64,000 nt of DNA, from contig NZ_JAFFIW010000007.1 of NCBI RefSeq assembly GCF_018588885.1, positions 124,001-188,000 on the forward strand, in the 5' to 3' direction. The translations under genes and the position numbers were made by a program. The notes beneath the pieces are model-generated. The model was not told where the DNA came from. It worked only from the letters and a program-made list of their open reading frames with translations, and did not search any database. The stretch comes from Mesorhizobium sp. dw_380. GTDB lineage: Bacteria > Pseudomonadota > Alphaproteobacteria > Rhizobiales > Rhizobiaceae. Shown in pieces: positions 55,329 through 64,000 of the stretch; position 1 is the stretch's first letter, and every line of letters starts with the position of its first letter.

Positions 55329-56846
55329 ATGAGCGGCGGCACCGAAATCGTCGACCTCTTTGTCGTCGGCGGCGGCGTCAACGGCGCCGGCATCGCGCGC
55401 GATGCCGCGGGGCGTGGCCTTTCCGTCATCTTGTGCGAAAAGGACGATCTTGCCGAAGGCACCAGCTCCCGCTCGGGCAAACTCGTCCATGGCGGCCTGC
55501 GCTACCTCGAATATTACGAGTTCCGGCTGGTGCGCGAGGCGCTGATCGAGCGCGAGGTGCTCCTGGAATCGGCGCCCCACATCATCTGGCCGATGCGCTT
55601 CGTCCTTCCGCACAGCCCCGATGACCGGCCGGCCTGGCTGGTACGGTTAGGCCTGTTCCTCTACGACCATCTCGGCGGCCGCAAGCGGCTGCCACCGACC
55701 CGCACGCTCGACCTGCGCACGGCGCCCGAAGGCGCGCCGATCAAGGACGCGTTCAGGCGCGGCTTCGAATATTCCGACTGCTGGGTCGACGATGCGCGCC
55801 TCGTCGTCATCAACGCGCTCGACGCCGCCGAGCGCGGGGCGAAGGTTTTCACCCGCACCGCTTGCACCGCTGCCCGCCGCGAGAACGGCCTGTGGGTTGT
55901 CGAGATGCGAGACGGCAGGAACGGCGCCAGGACGATGGTTCGGGCGCGCGCCCTGGTCAATGCCGCCGGCCCCTGGGTCAACGACATCGTCAACCGCGTT
56001 GCCGGCCAGAACTCGAGGCGCAATGTCCGCCTGGTCAAAGGCAGCCATATCGTCGTGCCCAAATTCTGGGAAGGGCGGCAGGCCTATCTCGTCCAGAACA
56101 GCGACAAGCGTGTGATCTTCATCAATCCCTATCAGAACGATCTCGCTTTGATCGGCACCACCGACATTCCCTATGAGGGGCGGCCCGAGGACGTGACGGC
56201 GGATGAGAGCGAGATCGATTACCTGATCAGGGTGGTCAACCGCTATTTCAAGCGCGGCCTTGCGCGCGGCGATGTGATCTATTCGTTCTCCGGCGTCAGG
56301 CCGCTCTATGACGACAATGCCGACAATCCGAGTGCAGTAACCCGCGACTACATTTTCGAACTCGACGCGCCGGACGCGCAGGCGCCGCTGCTCTCCGTCT
56401 TCGGCGGCAAGATCACCACCTTCCGCAAGCTGGCCGAACATGCGCTGGACAGGATCGCGCCTTTCTTTCCCCGGATGGGCAAGCCGTGGACAGCGAAGGC
56501 GCACCTGCCCGGCGGCGACATCGCCAATGCCGATTTCGAGCAGTTTCTCGGCGACCTCGGACGTGAGTATCCGTGGATGCCGGCATCCTTGGTCAAGCAT
56601 TACGGCCGGCTTTACGGCACCAGGACACGTCTTCTGGTCGGTGCCGCCGGATCGCTCGCCGGATTGGGGCGATGCTTCGGCAAGGATTTCTTCGAGCGCG
56701 AGGCCAATTATCTCTTCGAACAGGAGTGGGCGGCAACCCCAGCCGACATCCTCGAGCGGCGTACCAAGCATGGCCTGCATCTGTCGGCCGAGGAGAGGGC
56801 GGCCTTCGAGCATTGGTGCGCGAACCGGCTGGCGAGGGCAGGCTGA
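55329..56846 (+). CDS. eryB: D-erythritol 1-phosphate dehydrogenase (GlpD family)
   Basis: 505 residues from ATG 55329. The FAD-binding start IVDLFVVGGGVNGAGIARDAAGRG and the GlpD pattern EGTSSRSGKLVHGGLRYLE, LIGTTDIPYEG and FGGKITTFRKLAEHAL are complete. It is a membrane-associated flavoenzyme relative of aerobic glycerol 3-phosphate dehydrogenase. In the ery context it oxidises D-erythritol 1-phosphate to D-erythrulose 1-phosphate. A general GlpD role is less likely given the eryA and eryC neighbours. Confidence 0.9.
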   Translation: MSGGTEIVDLFVVGGGVNGAGIARDAAGRGLSVILCEKDDLAEGTSSRSGKLVHGGLRYLEYYEFRLVREALIEREVLLESAPHIIWPMRFVLPHSPDDRPAWLVRLGLFLYDHLGGRKRLPPTRTLDLRTAPEGAPIKDAFRRGFEYSDCWVDDARLVVINALDAAERGAKVFTRTACTAARRENGLWVVEMRDGRNGARTMVRARALVNAAGPWVNDIVNRVAGQNSRRNVRLVKGSHIVVPKFWEGRQAYLVQNSDKRVIFINPYQNDLALIGTTDIPYEGRPEDVTADESEIDYLIRVVNRYFKRGLARGDVIYSFSGVRPLYDDNADNPSAVTRDYIFELDAPDAQAPLLSVFGGKITTFRKLAEHALDRIAPFFPRMGKPWTAKAHLPGGDIANADFEQFLGDLGREYPWMPASLVKHYGRLYGTRTRLLVGAAGSLAGLGRCFGKDFFEREANYLFEQEWAATPADILERRTKHGLHLSAEERAAFEHWCANRLARAG

Positions 56847-56894
56847 TGGCGGTCATCGCCAATGTCCCGCGACAGCGCTGAGAGGACCGCGACC

Positions 56895-57836
56895 GTGGCG
56901 TTCACGCTCTCCCTCAACACCAATCCGCTGGTCAACCGCTTCGCCGAGCCGGACGATCTGATCGACACGATTGCTTATGGAATCGGCATCCGGGACGTGC
57001 AGCTCACGCACGAATTCATCAATCCGGGCTGGCCGGCGGCGACGATCGTCAAATTCGTCCGCCTGTTCCGCAACGCGCTCGCCCGCACCGGCGTGCGCGT
57101 GACTTCAGGCATGACCGGCCCCTACGGCCGGCTCAACCATTTCGGCCATCCCGACGCCGATGTGCGCCGCTACTATGTCGACTGGTTCAAGACCTTCGCC
57201 GACATCTCCGCCGAGCTTGGCGCCAGCGGCATGGGCACCCAATTCGCCATCTTCACCCATCGCGACTTCGACGATCCGGAGCGCCGCGCGCGGCTGTTCG
57301 ACATTGCGCTGGAATGCTGGCGCGAGGTCGCCGAACACGCCCGTGCGGCCGGGCTGAGCTACTTGTTCTGGGAACCGATGTCGGTCGGCCGCGAATTCGG
57401 ACACACCATCGAAAACTGCCGGCAGCTGCAAGGCGCGATCGACGCCGCCGGCCTGGCCATTCCGCTGGAGATGATGGTCGATATCGACCATGGCGACGTC
57501 ACGTCCAGCAATCCGGCCGACATCGATCCCTATGCCTGGGCCGAGGCCTTTCCCAAGAAATCGCCGATCATCCATATCAAGCAGTCGTCGATGAACAAGG
57601 GCGGACATTGGCCGTTCACATCGGCTTACAACAAGGACGGCCGTATCACGCCTGAAAAGCTGCTGGAGACGGTGCGGCGCGGCGGCGGCACCGACAACGA
57701 GATCTGCCTCGAACTGTCGTTCCGCGAGCGCGAGCCAGTCGACCATCAGGTCGTTGCCATGATCCGCGAGTCCGTCGACTATTGGGCGCCGTTCATCGAG
57801 ACGGGCAGGGCAGGGATTTCACCAAAGGCCGAATGA
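56895..57836 (+). CDS. eryC: Erythrulose 1-phosphate epimerase (EryC-like TIM barrel)
   Basis: 313 residues from GTG 56895 (GAGAGGA upstream), giving MAFTLSLNTNPLVNRFAEPD; an ATG at 56862 would add 11 residues. The xylose-isomerase-like TIM barrel has strands RDVQLTHEF, YLFWEPMSV, LEMMVDIDHGD, PIIHIKQSS and EICLELSFRE, with acidic and His metal-ligand candidates. EryC converts D- to L-erythrulose 1-phosphate in the erythritol pathway. It is followed by a bidirectional terminator. Confidence 0.88.
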   Translation: MAFTLSLNTNPLVNRFAEPDDLIDTIAYGIGIRDVQLTHEFINPGWPAATIVKFVRLFRNALARTGVRVTSGMTGPYGRLNHFGHPDADVRRYYVDWFKTFADISAELGASGMGTQFAIFTHRDFDDPERRARLFDIALECWREVAEHARAAGLSYLFWEPMSVGREFGHTIENCRQLQGAIDAAGLAIPLEMMVDIDHGDVTSSNPADIDPYAWAEAFPKKSPIIHIKQSSMNKGGHWPFTSAYNKDGRITPEKLLETVRRGGGTDNEICLELSFREREPVDHQVVAMIRESVDYWAPFIETGRAGISPKAE

Positions 57837-57839
57837 AAT

Positions 57840-57868
57840 CGGGCAGGAGCCGATGCAACTCCTGCCCG
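57840..57868. terminator. Bidirectional terminator between eryC and fba
   Basis: CGGGCAGGAG and CTCCTGCCCG form a perfect 10-bp stem with a 9-base loop, three bases after the eryC stop and 25 bases from the convergent fba stop. A short TTG follows, not a long T-run. Confidence 0.75.
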
Positions 57869-57892
57869 TTGAACGCGACCGGGTGAACCGCT

Positions 57893-58957
57893 CTATCCGA
57901 ATTTCGGATCGAGACTGCCCGACTTGTAGCGCTTGGCCATTTCGGAGACCGGCAGCGGCTTGATCTTCGGCGCATTGCCGGCGGTGCCAAACTGTTCGAA
58001 CCGCTCCCTGCAGAGCTTGCGCATGGCAGCCATGGCCGGCGTCAGGTACTTGCGCGGATCGAACTCGCTTGGGTTCTCGGTCAGCACCTTGCGGATGGCG
58101 CCGGTCAGCGCCATGCGGTTGTCGGTATCGATGTTGATCTTGCGCACGCCGTGCTTGATGCCGCGCTGGATCTCCTCCACCGGCACGCCCCAGGTCGGCT
58201 TCATCTGGCCGCCATATTTGTTGATGATCTCCTGCAGATCCTCCGGCACCGAGGACGAGCCGTGCATGACCAGATGCATGTTGGGCAGCCGCCGATGGAT
58301 CTCCTCGATGACGTTCATGGCCAGCACCGCGCCGTCCGGTTTGCGCGAGAATTTGTAGGCGCCGTGGCTGGTGCCCATGGCAACCGCCAGCGCATCGACA
58401 TGGGTGTCCTTGACGAACTCGACCGCCTGCACCGGATCCGTCAGAAGCTGGTCGTGGCTGATCGCACCTTCGACGCCGTGGCCGTCTTCCTGTTCGCCGC
58501 CGCCGCTCTCCAGCGAACCCAGCACGCCGATCTCGCCTTCCACCGACACGCCGCCCCAATGCGCCATGTCGACGACGCGCTTGGTGATGCCGGAATTGTA
58601 AGCGTAATCGGCCGGCGACTTGCCGTCTTCCTTGAGCGAGCCGTCCATCATCACCGAGGTGAAGCCATGCTGGATCGCGGTGACGCAGGTTGCTTCGTTG
58701 TTGCCATGGTCGAGATGCATGCAGACCGGGATGTCGGGGTGGATTTCGACCAGCGCGTCGATCAGCTTGGCCAGCACCACGTCATTGGCATAGGCGCGTG
58801 CCCCGCGGCTCGCTTGCAGGATGACGGGCGATTTGGTCTCTTCCGCCGCCTCCATGATGGCGAGGCCCTGTTCCATGTTGTTCATGTTGAAGGCCGGCAC
58901 GCCGTAGCCGTATTCGGCGGCGTGATCGAGCAATTGTCTCAATGTGATGCGAGCCAA
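57893..58957 (-). CDS. fba: Class II fructose-bisphosphate aldolase
   Basis: 354 residues from a TTG start (GGGAGA eight bases upstream) giving [19 protein letters not shown], the usual N-terminus of the CbbA/FbaA subtype; the frame is open for a further ~56 codons without RBS. Zinc ligands and active-site motifs are present: [45 protein letters not shown]. It makes or cleaves fructose 1,6-bisphosphate and, in this subtype, often sedoheptulose 1,7-bisphosphate from erythrose 4-phosphate plus DHAP. Its place inside the ery locus suggests a role for the latter reaction. Confidence 0.93.
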   Translation of the reverse strand: MARITLRQLLDHAAEYGYGVPAFNMNNMEQGLAIMEAAEETKSPVILQASRGARAYANDVVLAKLIDALVEIHPDIPVCMHLDHGNNEATCVTAIQHGFTSVMMDGSLKEDGKSPADYAYNSGITKRVVDMAHWGGVSVEGEIGVLGSLESGGGEQEDGHGVEGAISHDQLLTDPVQAVEFVKDTHVDALAVAMGTSHGAYKFSRKPDGAVLAMNVIEEIHRRLPNMHLVMHGSSSVPEDLQEIINKYGGQMKPTWGVPVEEIQRGIKHGVRKINIDTDNRMALTGAIRKVLTENPSEFDPRKYLTPAMAAMRKLCRERFEQFGTAGNAPKIKPLPVSEMAKRYKSGSLDPKFG

Positions 58958-59229
58958 CGAATAGTCTCCCGTATCTGGTTTCAAACCTGTGGTTGCGGAC
59001 TGTCCGCGCATCGTCCAGCCCACCGATGCTTCTGGCCGGATTTCGGCGCAACCGCAACCGCCAGAGCCCGTCCAGGCAGCAATTCTTGTTACAGCGCAGC
59101 GATCAAAGCCAACGAAATGTCCCAAAAAATCATCCCATTATCACAAAAATACTGATACTTTTGCGACGATAGCTGTTATACTTAGGGTGCAATCAAGGGC
59201 CACGGTTCGGCGTTGGCGGGTCGGCGGCA

Positions 59230-60000
59230 ATGAAGAGCGATATCCGGCGGCAAGGCATTATGGACTTTCTGGTGGACGCCGGCGGGGCGAGCGTCGACGA
59301 TCTTGCCGTGCGTTTTGGCGTCTCCAGGATGACCGTGCACCGCGACCTCGACGAACTCGAGGAAAGCGGTTTTTTGCGCAAGGTGCGCGGCGGCGCCTCG
59401 ATCCAGCCGAGCAGTCTGTTTGAAAGCGATTTCCGCTACCGGCAGAAGCAGGCGACCGAGGAAAAGCAGCGCCTTGCGGCAGCCGCGATGGCCATGATCG
59501 AACCCGGCCAGACTGTGATCATCGATGACGGTTCGACGGCGGGCGGCATTGCGCGCCATCTCGCCGAGCTGCGGCCGCTGACGGTGATCTCCAACAATCT
59601 GGCCGTCATCCAGGAGCTGGCTGGCGCCGGTGGGATCAACCTGATCGCGCTCGGCGGTCAATACAGCAAGAAGTTCCACGGCTTCTTCGGCCTGCTGGCC
59701 GAGGCTTCGCTCAAATCGCTGCGCGCCGACGTCGCCTTCCTGTCCTCATCCGCCATCCATGGCGCTGCCGCCTTCCACCAGGACCAGGAGGTGGTGCAGA
59801 CCAAACGGCTGATGATGGCGGCGGCAACCCGCAAATATCTGCTGGTCGATCATGGCAAATTCGGCCGCACGGCGCTGCACTTCCTGACAGATCTCAGGGC
59901 ATTCGACACCGTCTTCACCGGCCGCGCGCCCGAGCCGGGGATGCGCGCCGCGCTGGATGCCGCCGGCGTTTCGCTGACGGTGATCGACAAGGGAGCATGA
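59230..60000 (+). CDS. DeoR-family regulator of eryH-eryI
   Basis: 256 residues starting MKSDIRRQGIMDFLVDAGGA. The HTH ASVDDLAVRFGVSRMTVHRDLDELEESGFLRKVRGGA and sensor domain (VIIDDGSTAGGIARHL, LLVDHGKFGRTALH) are typical. It is divergent from fba, and a 272-base AT-rich gap containing a TATACT -10-like element (59178-59183) lies between. In Brucella a DeoR-type gene also precedes the two isomerase genes eryH and eryI. It probably controls these and perhaps fba. Confidence 0.9.
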   Translation: MKSDIRRQGIMDFLVDAGGASVDDLAVRFGVSRMTVHRDLDELEESGFLRKVRGGASIQPSSLFESDFRYRQKQATEEKQRLAAAAMAMIEPGQTVIIDDGSTAGGIARHLAELRPLTVISNNLAVIQELAGAGGINLIALGGQYSKKFHGFFGLLAEASLKSLRADVAFLSSSAIHGAAAFHQDQEVVQTKRLMMAAATRKYLLVDHGKFGRTALHFLTDLRAFDTVFTGRAPEPGMRAALDAAGVSLTVIDKGA

Positions 60001-60048
60001 TCCCGAAAATCGGGAGTTCGTGGTCAACAAAGGTAAGGAGCAGTACGC

Positions 60049-60807
60049 GTGGTTTACTGGGTCGGTACAAGCTGGAAGATGAACAAGACGCTCGCCGAGG
60101 CGCTGGATTTCGTAGAGCGCCTCGCTGGATTCATCCCAGGCTTCGATGACCGCATCCAGCCCTTCGTCATCCCGCCTTTCACGGCGGTGCGCGAAGTCAA
60201 GCAGGCGCTGTCGGCAACGCGCATCAAGGTTGGCGCTCAGAACATGCATTGGGCCGATGCCGGCGCCTGGACCGGCGAGATTTCGCCCCCGATGCTGACC
60301 GACTGCGGGCTCGATCTTGTCGAACTCGGCCACAGCGAACGGCGCGAGCATTTTGGCGAGACCGACCGCATGGTCGGCCTGAAGACTGCGGCAGCCGTGA
60401 AGCACGGATTGGTACCGCTGATCTGCGTCGGCGAGACGCTGGCCGAGCGCGAAAGCGGCGGGGCCGATGCCGTGCTGACCAGCCAGGTCGAGGGTGCGCT
60501 GCAATTCCTCGAAGGCGAGGCGAAGGGCGCAAAGATCCTGTTCGCCTACGAACCGGTCTGGGCGATCGGCGACAAGGGCATTCCGGCCAGTTCCGACTAC
60601 GCCGACAAACAGCAGGGACTGATCAAGAAGGTGGCCGGCAGCCGGCTGCCGTCCGTGCCGCCGGTGCTCTATGGCGGCAGCGTCAATTCCGGCAACGCCG
60701 CCGAGCTGATCGGCCAGCCCAATATCGACGGGCTCTTCATCGGCCGCTCCGCCTGGCAGGCGGATGGCTACATCGACATCCTCGGCCGCGCCTCGGCGGC
60801 GATCTGA
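60049..60807 (+). CDS. eryH: L-erythrulose 1-phosphate isomerase (TpiA-like, EryH)
   Basis: 252 residues from GTG 60049 (AAGGAG nine bases upstream). Triosephosphate isomerase motifs are intact: TSWKMNKT with Lys, ELGHSERREHFGET with the electrophilic His, FAYEPVWAIG with catalytic Glu, and LYGGSVNSGNA for phosphate. The divergent TSWKMNK (normally GNWKMNG) and the ery context point to EryH, which isomerises L-erythrulose 1-phosphate to D-erythrulose 4-phosphate, rather than to housekeeping TpiA. Confidence 0.9.
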   Translation: MVYWVGTSWKMNKTLAEALDFVERLAGFIPGFDDRIQPFVIPPFTAVREVKQALSATRIKVGAQNMHWADAGAWTGEISPPMLTDCGLDLVELGHSERREHFGETDRMVGLKTAAAVKHGLVPLICVGETLAERESGGADAVLTSQVEGALQFLEGEAKGAKILFAYEPVWAIGDKGIPASSDYADKQQGLIKKVAGSRLPSVPPVLYGGSVNSGNAAELIGQPNIDGLFIGRSAWQADGYIDILGRASAAI

Positions 60808-60832
60808 TTAATCGAACAGGAAGGACACGACC

Positions 60833-61276
60833 ATGAAAATAGCCATTGGAGCCGACAGCGCCGGCAAGCCGCTGCTCGATGTCATCGCAGCCCATCTGGC
60901 AACGAAGCCCGGCCTTGCCGTCAGCGATCTCAGCCAGGCCGGCTACTATGCCGACCTGTCGCAAAAACTCGCCCAGACCATCGTCGACGGCGAGAATGAT
61001 CGCGGCATCCTGTTCTGCGGCACCGGCATCGGCGTCTCGATCTCGGCCAACAAGGTGCCCGGCATCCGGGCGGCACTCACCCACGACACCTATTCGGCCG
61101 AGCGCGCGGCGAAATCCAACAATGCACAGATCATCACCATGGGCGCCCGCGTCATTGGCCCGGAACTGGCCAAGGCGATCGTCGATACGTGGCTCGCCTC
61201 CGAGTTCGACGAAAAAGGTCCCTCGGCCGGCAATGTCCAGGCGATCAACAGGCTCGACGCGGCGAAACCCGCATGA
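60833..61276 (+). CDS. eryI: D-erythrulose 4-phosphate isomerase (RpiB-like, EryI)
   Basis: 147 residues with GGAAGGA upstream. RpiB motifs are present: [16 protein letters not shown], the catalytic-Cys loop [25 protein letters not shown], and [14 protein letters not shown]. It completes the pathway by converting D-erythrulose 4-phosphate to D-erythrose 4-phosphate for the pentose phosphate pathway. It is 26 bases after eryH in the same operon. Confidence 0.92.
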   Translation: MKIAIGADSAGKPLLDVIAAHLATKPGLAVSDLSQAGYYADLSQKLAQTIVDGENDRGILFCGTGIGVSISANKVPGIRAALTHDTYSAERAAKSNNAQIITMGARVIGPELAKAIVDTWLASEFDEKGPSAGNVQAINRLDAAKPA

Positions 61277-61356
61277 TCCGCGCAAGCAAGCCGGCGGCAT
61301 AGGCTGGCAGGTTCGATTCCTGGCGTAGCGGCGCCGAGCATGCCGTGATGCCGGCT

Positions 61357-62136
61357 CTATTTCTGCCTGCCAAGCCTTGTCGCGAGGGAACGCCGCACGT
61401 CCTCTTCCGCCCCGTCGAGCAGGTCGATCAGCACCTTGCTGGTGGCCGCCGGGTCGCGCTTTTCGATATTCTCGACGATCTGCCGGTGCAGGCCGAGCGA
61501 GTGGCGCTGACCGGCCGGATTGTCATCCGAAAGCCGGAAGCTGATCAGCAGCGCGGTTTCGATCAAAGCAGCGAGCGAACCGATCAGCTCGTTGCCCGAC
61601 ATATGCAGGATCGCCTGGTGGAAAGCCAGATCGGGTACGGCGAAGCGCTCGCCGTCATCACCGGCACGTTCCATCTCTTCGAGGATTGACCGCAATTCGG
61701 CGATCTGCTCCGGACTGGCGCGCTCCGCCGCCAGTGCGCCAGCCGTCGGTTCGATCGCGCGGCGAAGCTCGAACAGGGAACGCGCCTCCTCGGCCGTCGT
61801 CCGCGAGCCGAAGCGCCATTGCAGCACGTCGGGGTCGAGGAAATTCCAATCCTTGCGCGGCCGCACCCTGGTCCCGGTCCGGGGCCGCATTTCCACCATG
61901 CCCTTGCCCGCCAGGACCTTGACGACCTCGCGCAGGCCGGTGCGGCTCGCGCCATAGGAGGCGCTCCAAACGTCGCCGTTCGGCAGCTGATCGCCCGGAA
62001 TCAGTTCGCCGCGCACGATGCTGAGACCGATTTCGTTGAGCAGCCTGGCGTGAAGGCCGGAATGGGACGAGCCAGCCATGCGCGACCTCATCCGGGGTAG
62101 GGCGGCTGAATTCTTCATACTATTCTCATTATTCAT
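61357..62136 (-). CDS. GntR-family regulator, FCD subfamily
   Basis: 259 residues from ATG 62136; ATGs at 62118 and 62091 are alternatives, and none has a strong RBS. The winged HTH includes ELIPGDQLPNGDVWSASYGASRTGLREVVKVLAGKGMVEMRPRTGTRVRP, followed by an FCD domain with metal-type histidines (DLAFHQAILHMSG, LGLHRQIVENIEKRD). FadR-like members control organic-acid or sugar-acid genes. TTCATAC occurs twice 18 bases apart over the start region and might be part of its operator. It is convergent with the ery operon and divergent from the autotransporter gene. Confidence 0.88.
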   Translation of the reverse strand: MNNENSMKNSAALPRMRSRMAGSSHSGLHARLLNEIGLSIVRGELIPGDQLPNGDVWSASYGASRTGLREVVKVLAGKGMVEMRPRTGTRVRPRKDWNFLDPDVLQWRFGSRTTAEEARSLFELRRAIEPTAGALAAERASPEQIAELRSILEEMERAGDDGERFAVPDLAFHQAILHMSGNELIGSLAALIETALLISFRLSDDNPAGQRHSLGLHRQIVENIEKRDPAATSKVLIDLLDGAEEDVRRSLATRLGRQK

Positions 62137-62332
62137 ACGATTGTCACGTGCCCACCCTAGTGAGCACATCGTTGAACTCTCCGCCAGAGCGATCGACGAA
62201 CCACAGCGCAGATAGCACCCGAAGAGCCATAAAACCTCAAATCTTGCCATCGCCGACGGCCGCCACCGTCGTTGGTCGATGTCGTGCGCGTCGAGCCGTC
62301 GATCATAAACAGCAAAAGGAACGCGTCAGAAA

Positions 62333-64000
62333 ATGTCTCCCAAGATGATTGATCACGCCAGCAAAGCCACCCTGAAGGGAACGGCTTGCCTTCCGAAAAC
62401 CATAACCTCCTGCATCTTCCTGTCCAGCGCGCTTGCCATGACATCGGTGCCGGCGCTTGCCGTCGAGCCCTGGATCATGGTCGAGAAGACGACCTTCACC
62501 GGCGACGCGATATCCTCAAAACAGCAGGGCGTGACCACGGACGGGACGAACTGGTACTTCTCCGGCACCAATATTCTCTCGCGCACGGACAGGAACTATA
62601 ATCCGTCCCTGACCGTCTCGCCTGCCATTCCCGACGGTCTCAAGCTTCCGTCGCAATATTCCGACATCGGGCTGAACCACATCGGCGACATCGATTATGC
62701 CGACGGGCTTCTCTATATCTCACTGGATTCGAGCAAGCGTGACCCGGTCACCGGGGGCAAGTACGAGAACCCGGTTTTCGCGGTGTATCGCGCGAGTGAC
62801 CTGAGCTTCACCGGCCAGGCCTTTTCACTCAATCCGCCTCACGGCATCCATGACATTGCCAGCTGGGTAGCTGTCGATGCCAAGAACGGCCTCGGTTACG
62901 GCATGGCCTATGAGAACGCGACGGAATTGACCGTCTACAATCTGTCGGACTGGAGCTTCAAGGAATACATCCCGCTGACGCAAACCATCGACCAGGCCCA
63001 GGGCGGCAAGCTCCTCAACGGCTGGATGTATTTTTCGACCGATAATGACGAGAAGATCATCTACCGGGCGAACCTCAAGACCGGCGAAGTCGAGAATCTC
63101 GGCAACCTGAAGATCGACCGCGAGCAGGAAGTCGAAGGTCTTTCCTTCAACCAGACGAAGGATGGCTGGTCGATGTACATCCTCAATCGGGAAGCCCTGG
63201 AGGGAAACCCTGACCAAGAGGCGGTTGGCTTCTATCGTTATCTGCGACCTTACGGAAACGCGCTCTCCGGCGAGATCCACGCCGATATCAATGGCGCGCT
63301 TGTCGAGGACAGCCGTTTCGGGCGGGATGCCGCGAACAGCCGAATTCGCTCCGCCTTCGACGCGGTCTCCGCACCGGTTCTGACAACCGCCAGCATCGAC
63401 GCAGGCGGCGTGCACGCCGCGCCCGCCACCGCCGACGGCATCGTGATCTGGAGCGAGGCACTGGCGATGACGGGCGACGCGAACGCCTCCGGCGATGCCG
63501 CTGCCTTTGGCCGCAATACCGCCGGGTTCATCGGTGGTGCCGACGCACCTGTCGGAAGCTGGCGGCTTGGCGTGCTCGGCGGTTACAGCCATTCGAGCTT
63601 CGATGTCACCGACCGCGCTTCATCCGGCTCGAGCGACAATTATAATCTCGGCATCTATGCCGGTACGCAGTGGGGCGCGCTCGGCTTTCGCACCGGCGCG
63701 ATCTATGGCTGGCATGACATCGAGACCAGGCGCAGCGTCGTCTTCCCTGCCTTCAGCGAACAGCTCTCCGCCGACTATGATGCCGCGACGGCGCAGGCTT
63801 TCAGCGAACTGGCCTACCGGTTCGATATCGGCCGCAATGCCTTCGAACCCTTCGCCAACCTCGCCTATGTCCATCTGACCACCGATGGCTTCGCCGAGAC
63901 CGGCGGCGCGACTTCGGCGCTGACGGCACAGAAGATGACGACCGAAAACACCTTCTCGACATTTGGCGTTCGCGCTTCGACCCAATTCGACACGGGTGCG
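62333..64000 (+). CDS. Autotransporter with propeller-like passenger, 3' end outside the window
   Basis: 556 codons from ATG 62333 (AAGGA upstream) to the window edge without a stop. A long signal peptide (about 44 residues, cleavage after VPALA) precedes a passenger of ~270 residues with repeating WYF/LYIS-type strand blocks: GTNWYFSG, IDYADGLLYISLD, KNGLGYGMAYENATELTVYN, LLNGWMYFSTDNDEKIIYRANLKTGE and WSMYILNRE. This looks like a beta-propeller. From about residue 365 the pattern changes to an autotransporter beta-barrel (VIWSEALAMTGDANASGDAAAFGRNTAGFIGGADAP, VLGGYSHSSFDV, LGIYAGTQWGALGFRTGAIYGWHDI, FSELAYRFDIGRNAFEPFANLAYVHL). The protein should be surface-exposed or released. Confidence 0.85.
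   Translation, partial: MSPKMIDHASKATLKGTACLPKTITSCIFLSSALAMTSVPALAVEPWIMVEKTTFTGDAISSKQQGVTTDGTNWYFSGTNILSRTDRNYNPSLTVSPAIPDGLKLPSQYSDIGLNHIGDIDYADGLLYISLDSSKRDPVTGGKYENPVFAVYRASDLSFTGQAFSLNPPHGIHDIASWVAVDAKNGLGYGMAYENATELTVYNLSDWSFKEYIPLTQTIDQAQGGKLLNGWMYFSTDNDEKIIYRANLKTGEVENLGNLKIDREQEVEGLSFNQTKDGWSMYILNREALEGNPDQEAVGFYRYLRPYGNALSGEIHADINGALVEDSRFGRDAANSRIRSAFDAVSAPVLTTASIDAGGVHAAPATADGIVIWSEALAMTGDANASGDAAAFGRNTAGFIGGADAPVGSWRLGVLGGYSHSSFDVTDRASSGSSDNYNLGIYAGTQWGALGFRTGAIYGWHDIETRRSVVFPAFSEQLSADYDAATAQAFSELAYRFDIGRNAFEPFANLAYVHLTTDGFAETGGATSALTAQKMTTENTFSTFGVRASTQFDTGA

Noticed and set aside
61308..61322. CAGGTTCGATTCCTG looks like a tRNA T-arm
   Set aside because: The neighbouring bases form no acceptor stem, anticodon arm or D-arm, and no CCA end is present. 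At most it is a chance match or a very old tRNA fragment; no integration-site repeat was seen.

Overview
The window is about 64 kb of high-GC DNA from a Rhizobiales alphaproteobacterium, most likely Mesorhizobium or a close relative. Pointers to this are a complete erythritol (ery) locus with both eryH and eryI, a rhizobial dctA/dctB-dctD locus with a sigma-54 promoter, a short second FtsZ without a C-terminal tail, many sugar ABC importers, and GC-rich palindromic intergenic repeats. No prophage, insertion sequence, CRISPR array, rRNA or intact tRNA gene was seen. Species-level assignment is inference.

Region A (1-15350): the 3' end of a LacI regulator, an alpha/beta hydrolase and a Gfo/Idh oxidoreductase lie left of a self-contained cassette: DeoR repressor, LsrF/DhnA-type class I aldolase, PfkB kinase, and a full MalFGK-type ABC importer (2590-9746). 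To its right is a translationally coupled catabolic operon: two TIM-barrel isomerases, Gfo/Idh, hydrolase, RPE-like epimerase and ROK kinase (9954-15252). Three gene fragments mark the borders: a 34-codon ORF at 2495 with a strong ribosome binding site, the last ~50 codons of a MalG-type permease at 9799, and an apparent ABC-ATPase start at 15245. The layout suggests the right-hand operon lost its own transporter, with the DeoR cassette now in its place.

Region B (15374-20713): C4-dicarboxylate uptake. dctA diverges from the dctB-dctD two-component system, with a consensus sigma-54 promoter and two helically phased DctD-like sites between them; a GNAT acetyltransferase follows.

Region C (20714-32510): a peptidoglycan-recycling regulon, comprising anmK, a beta-lactamase-fold hydrolase, an oligopeptide-type ABC importer with a fused double ATPase, murQ, a BadF-type amino-sugar kinase, a MurA enzyme and a divergent RpiR-family regulator (MurR). 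Matching GGAATA/TATTCC operators precede murA/murR and murQ.

Region D (32516-39058): nitrogen-related genes (gamma-glutamyl-polyamine-synthetase-like ligase, nucleoside deaminase, GntR regulator, dimethylformamidase-large-subunit-like protein), then ftsZ2.

Region E (39185-45754): a LacI-regulated ABC importer with a GH63-type glycosidase, probably for glucosyl- or mannosylglycerate.

Region F (45965-61276): the erythritol locus: eryD, a five-gene ABC importer with two unlike ATPases, eryA, an extra 2-hydroxyacid dehydrogenase, eryB, eryC, a class II aldolase on the opposite strand, a DeoR regulator, eryH and eryI. Together these should convert erythritol to D-erythrose 4-phosphate.

Region G (61357-64000): a GntR/FCD regulator and the 5' part of an autotransporter with a propeller-like passenger, cut by the window edge. 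Gene functions rest on motif and family recognition by eye; no database search was run.
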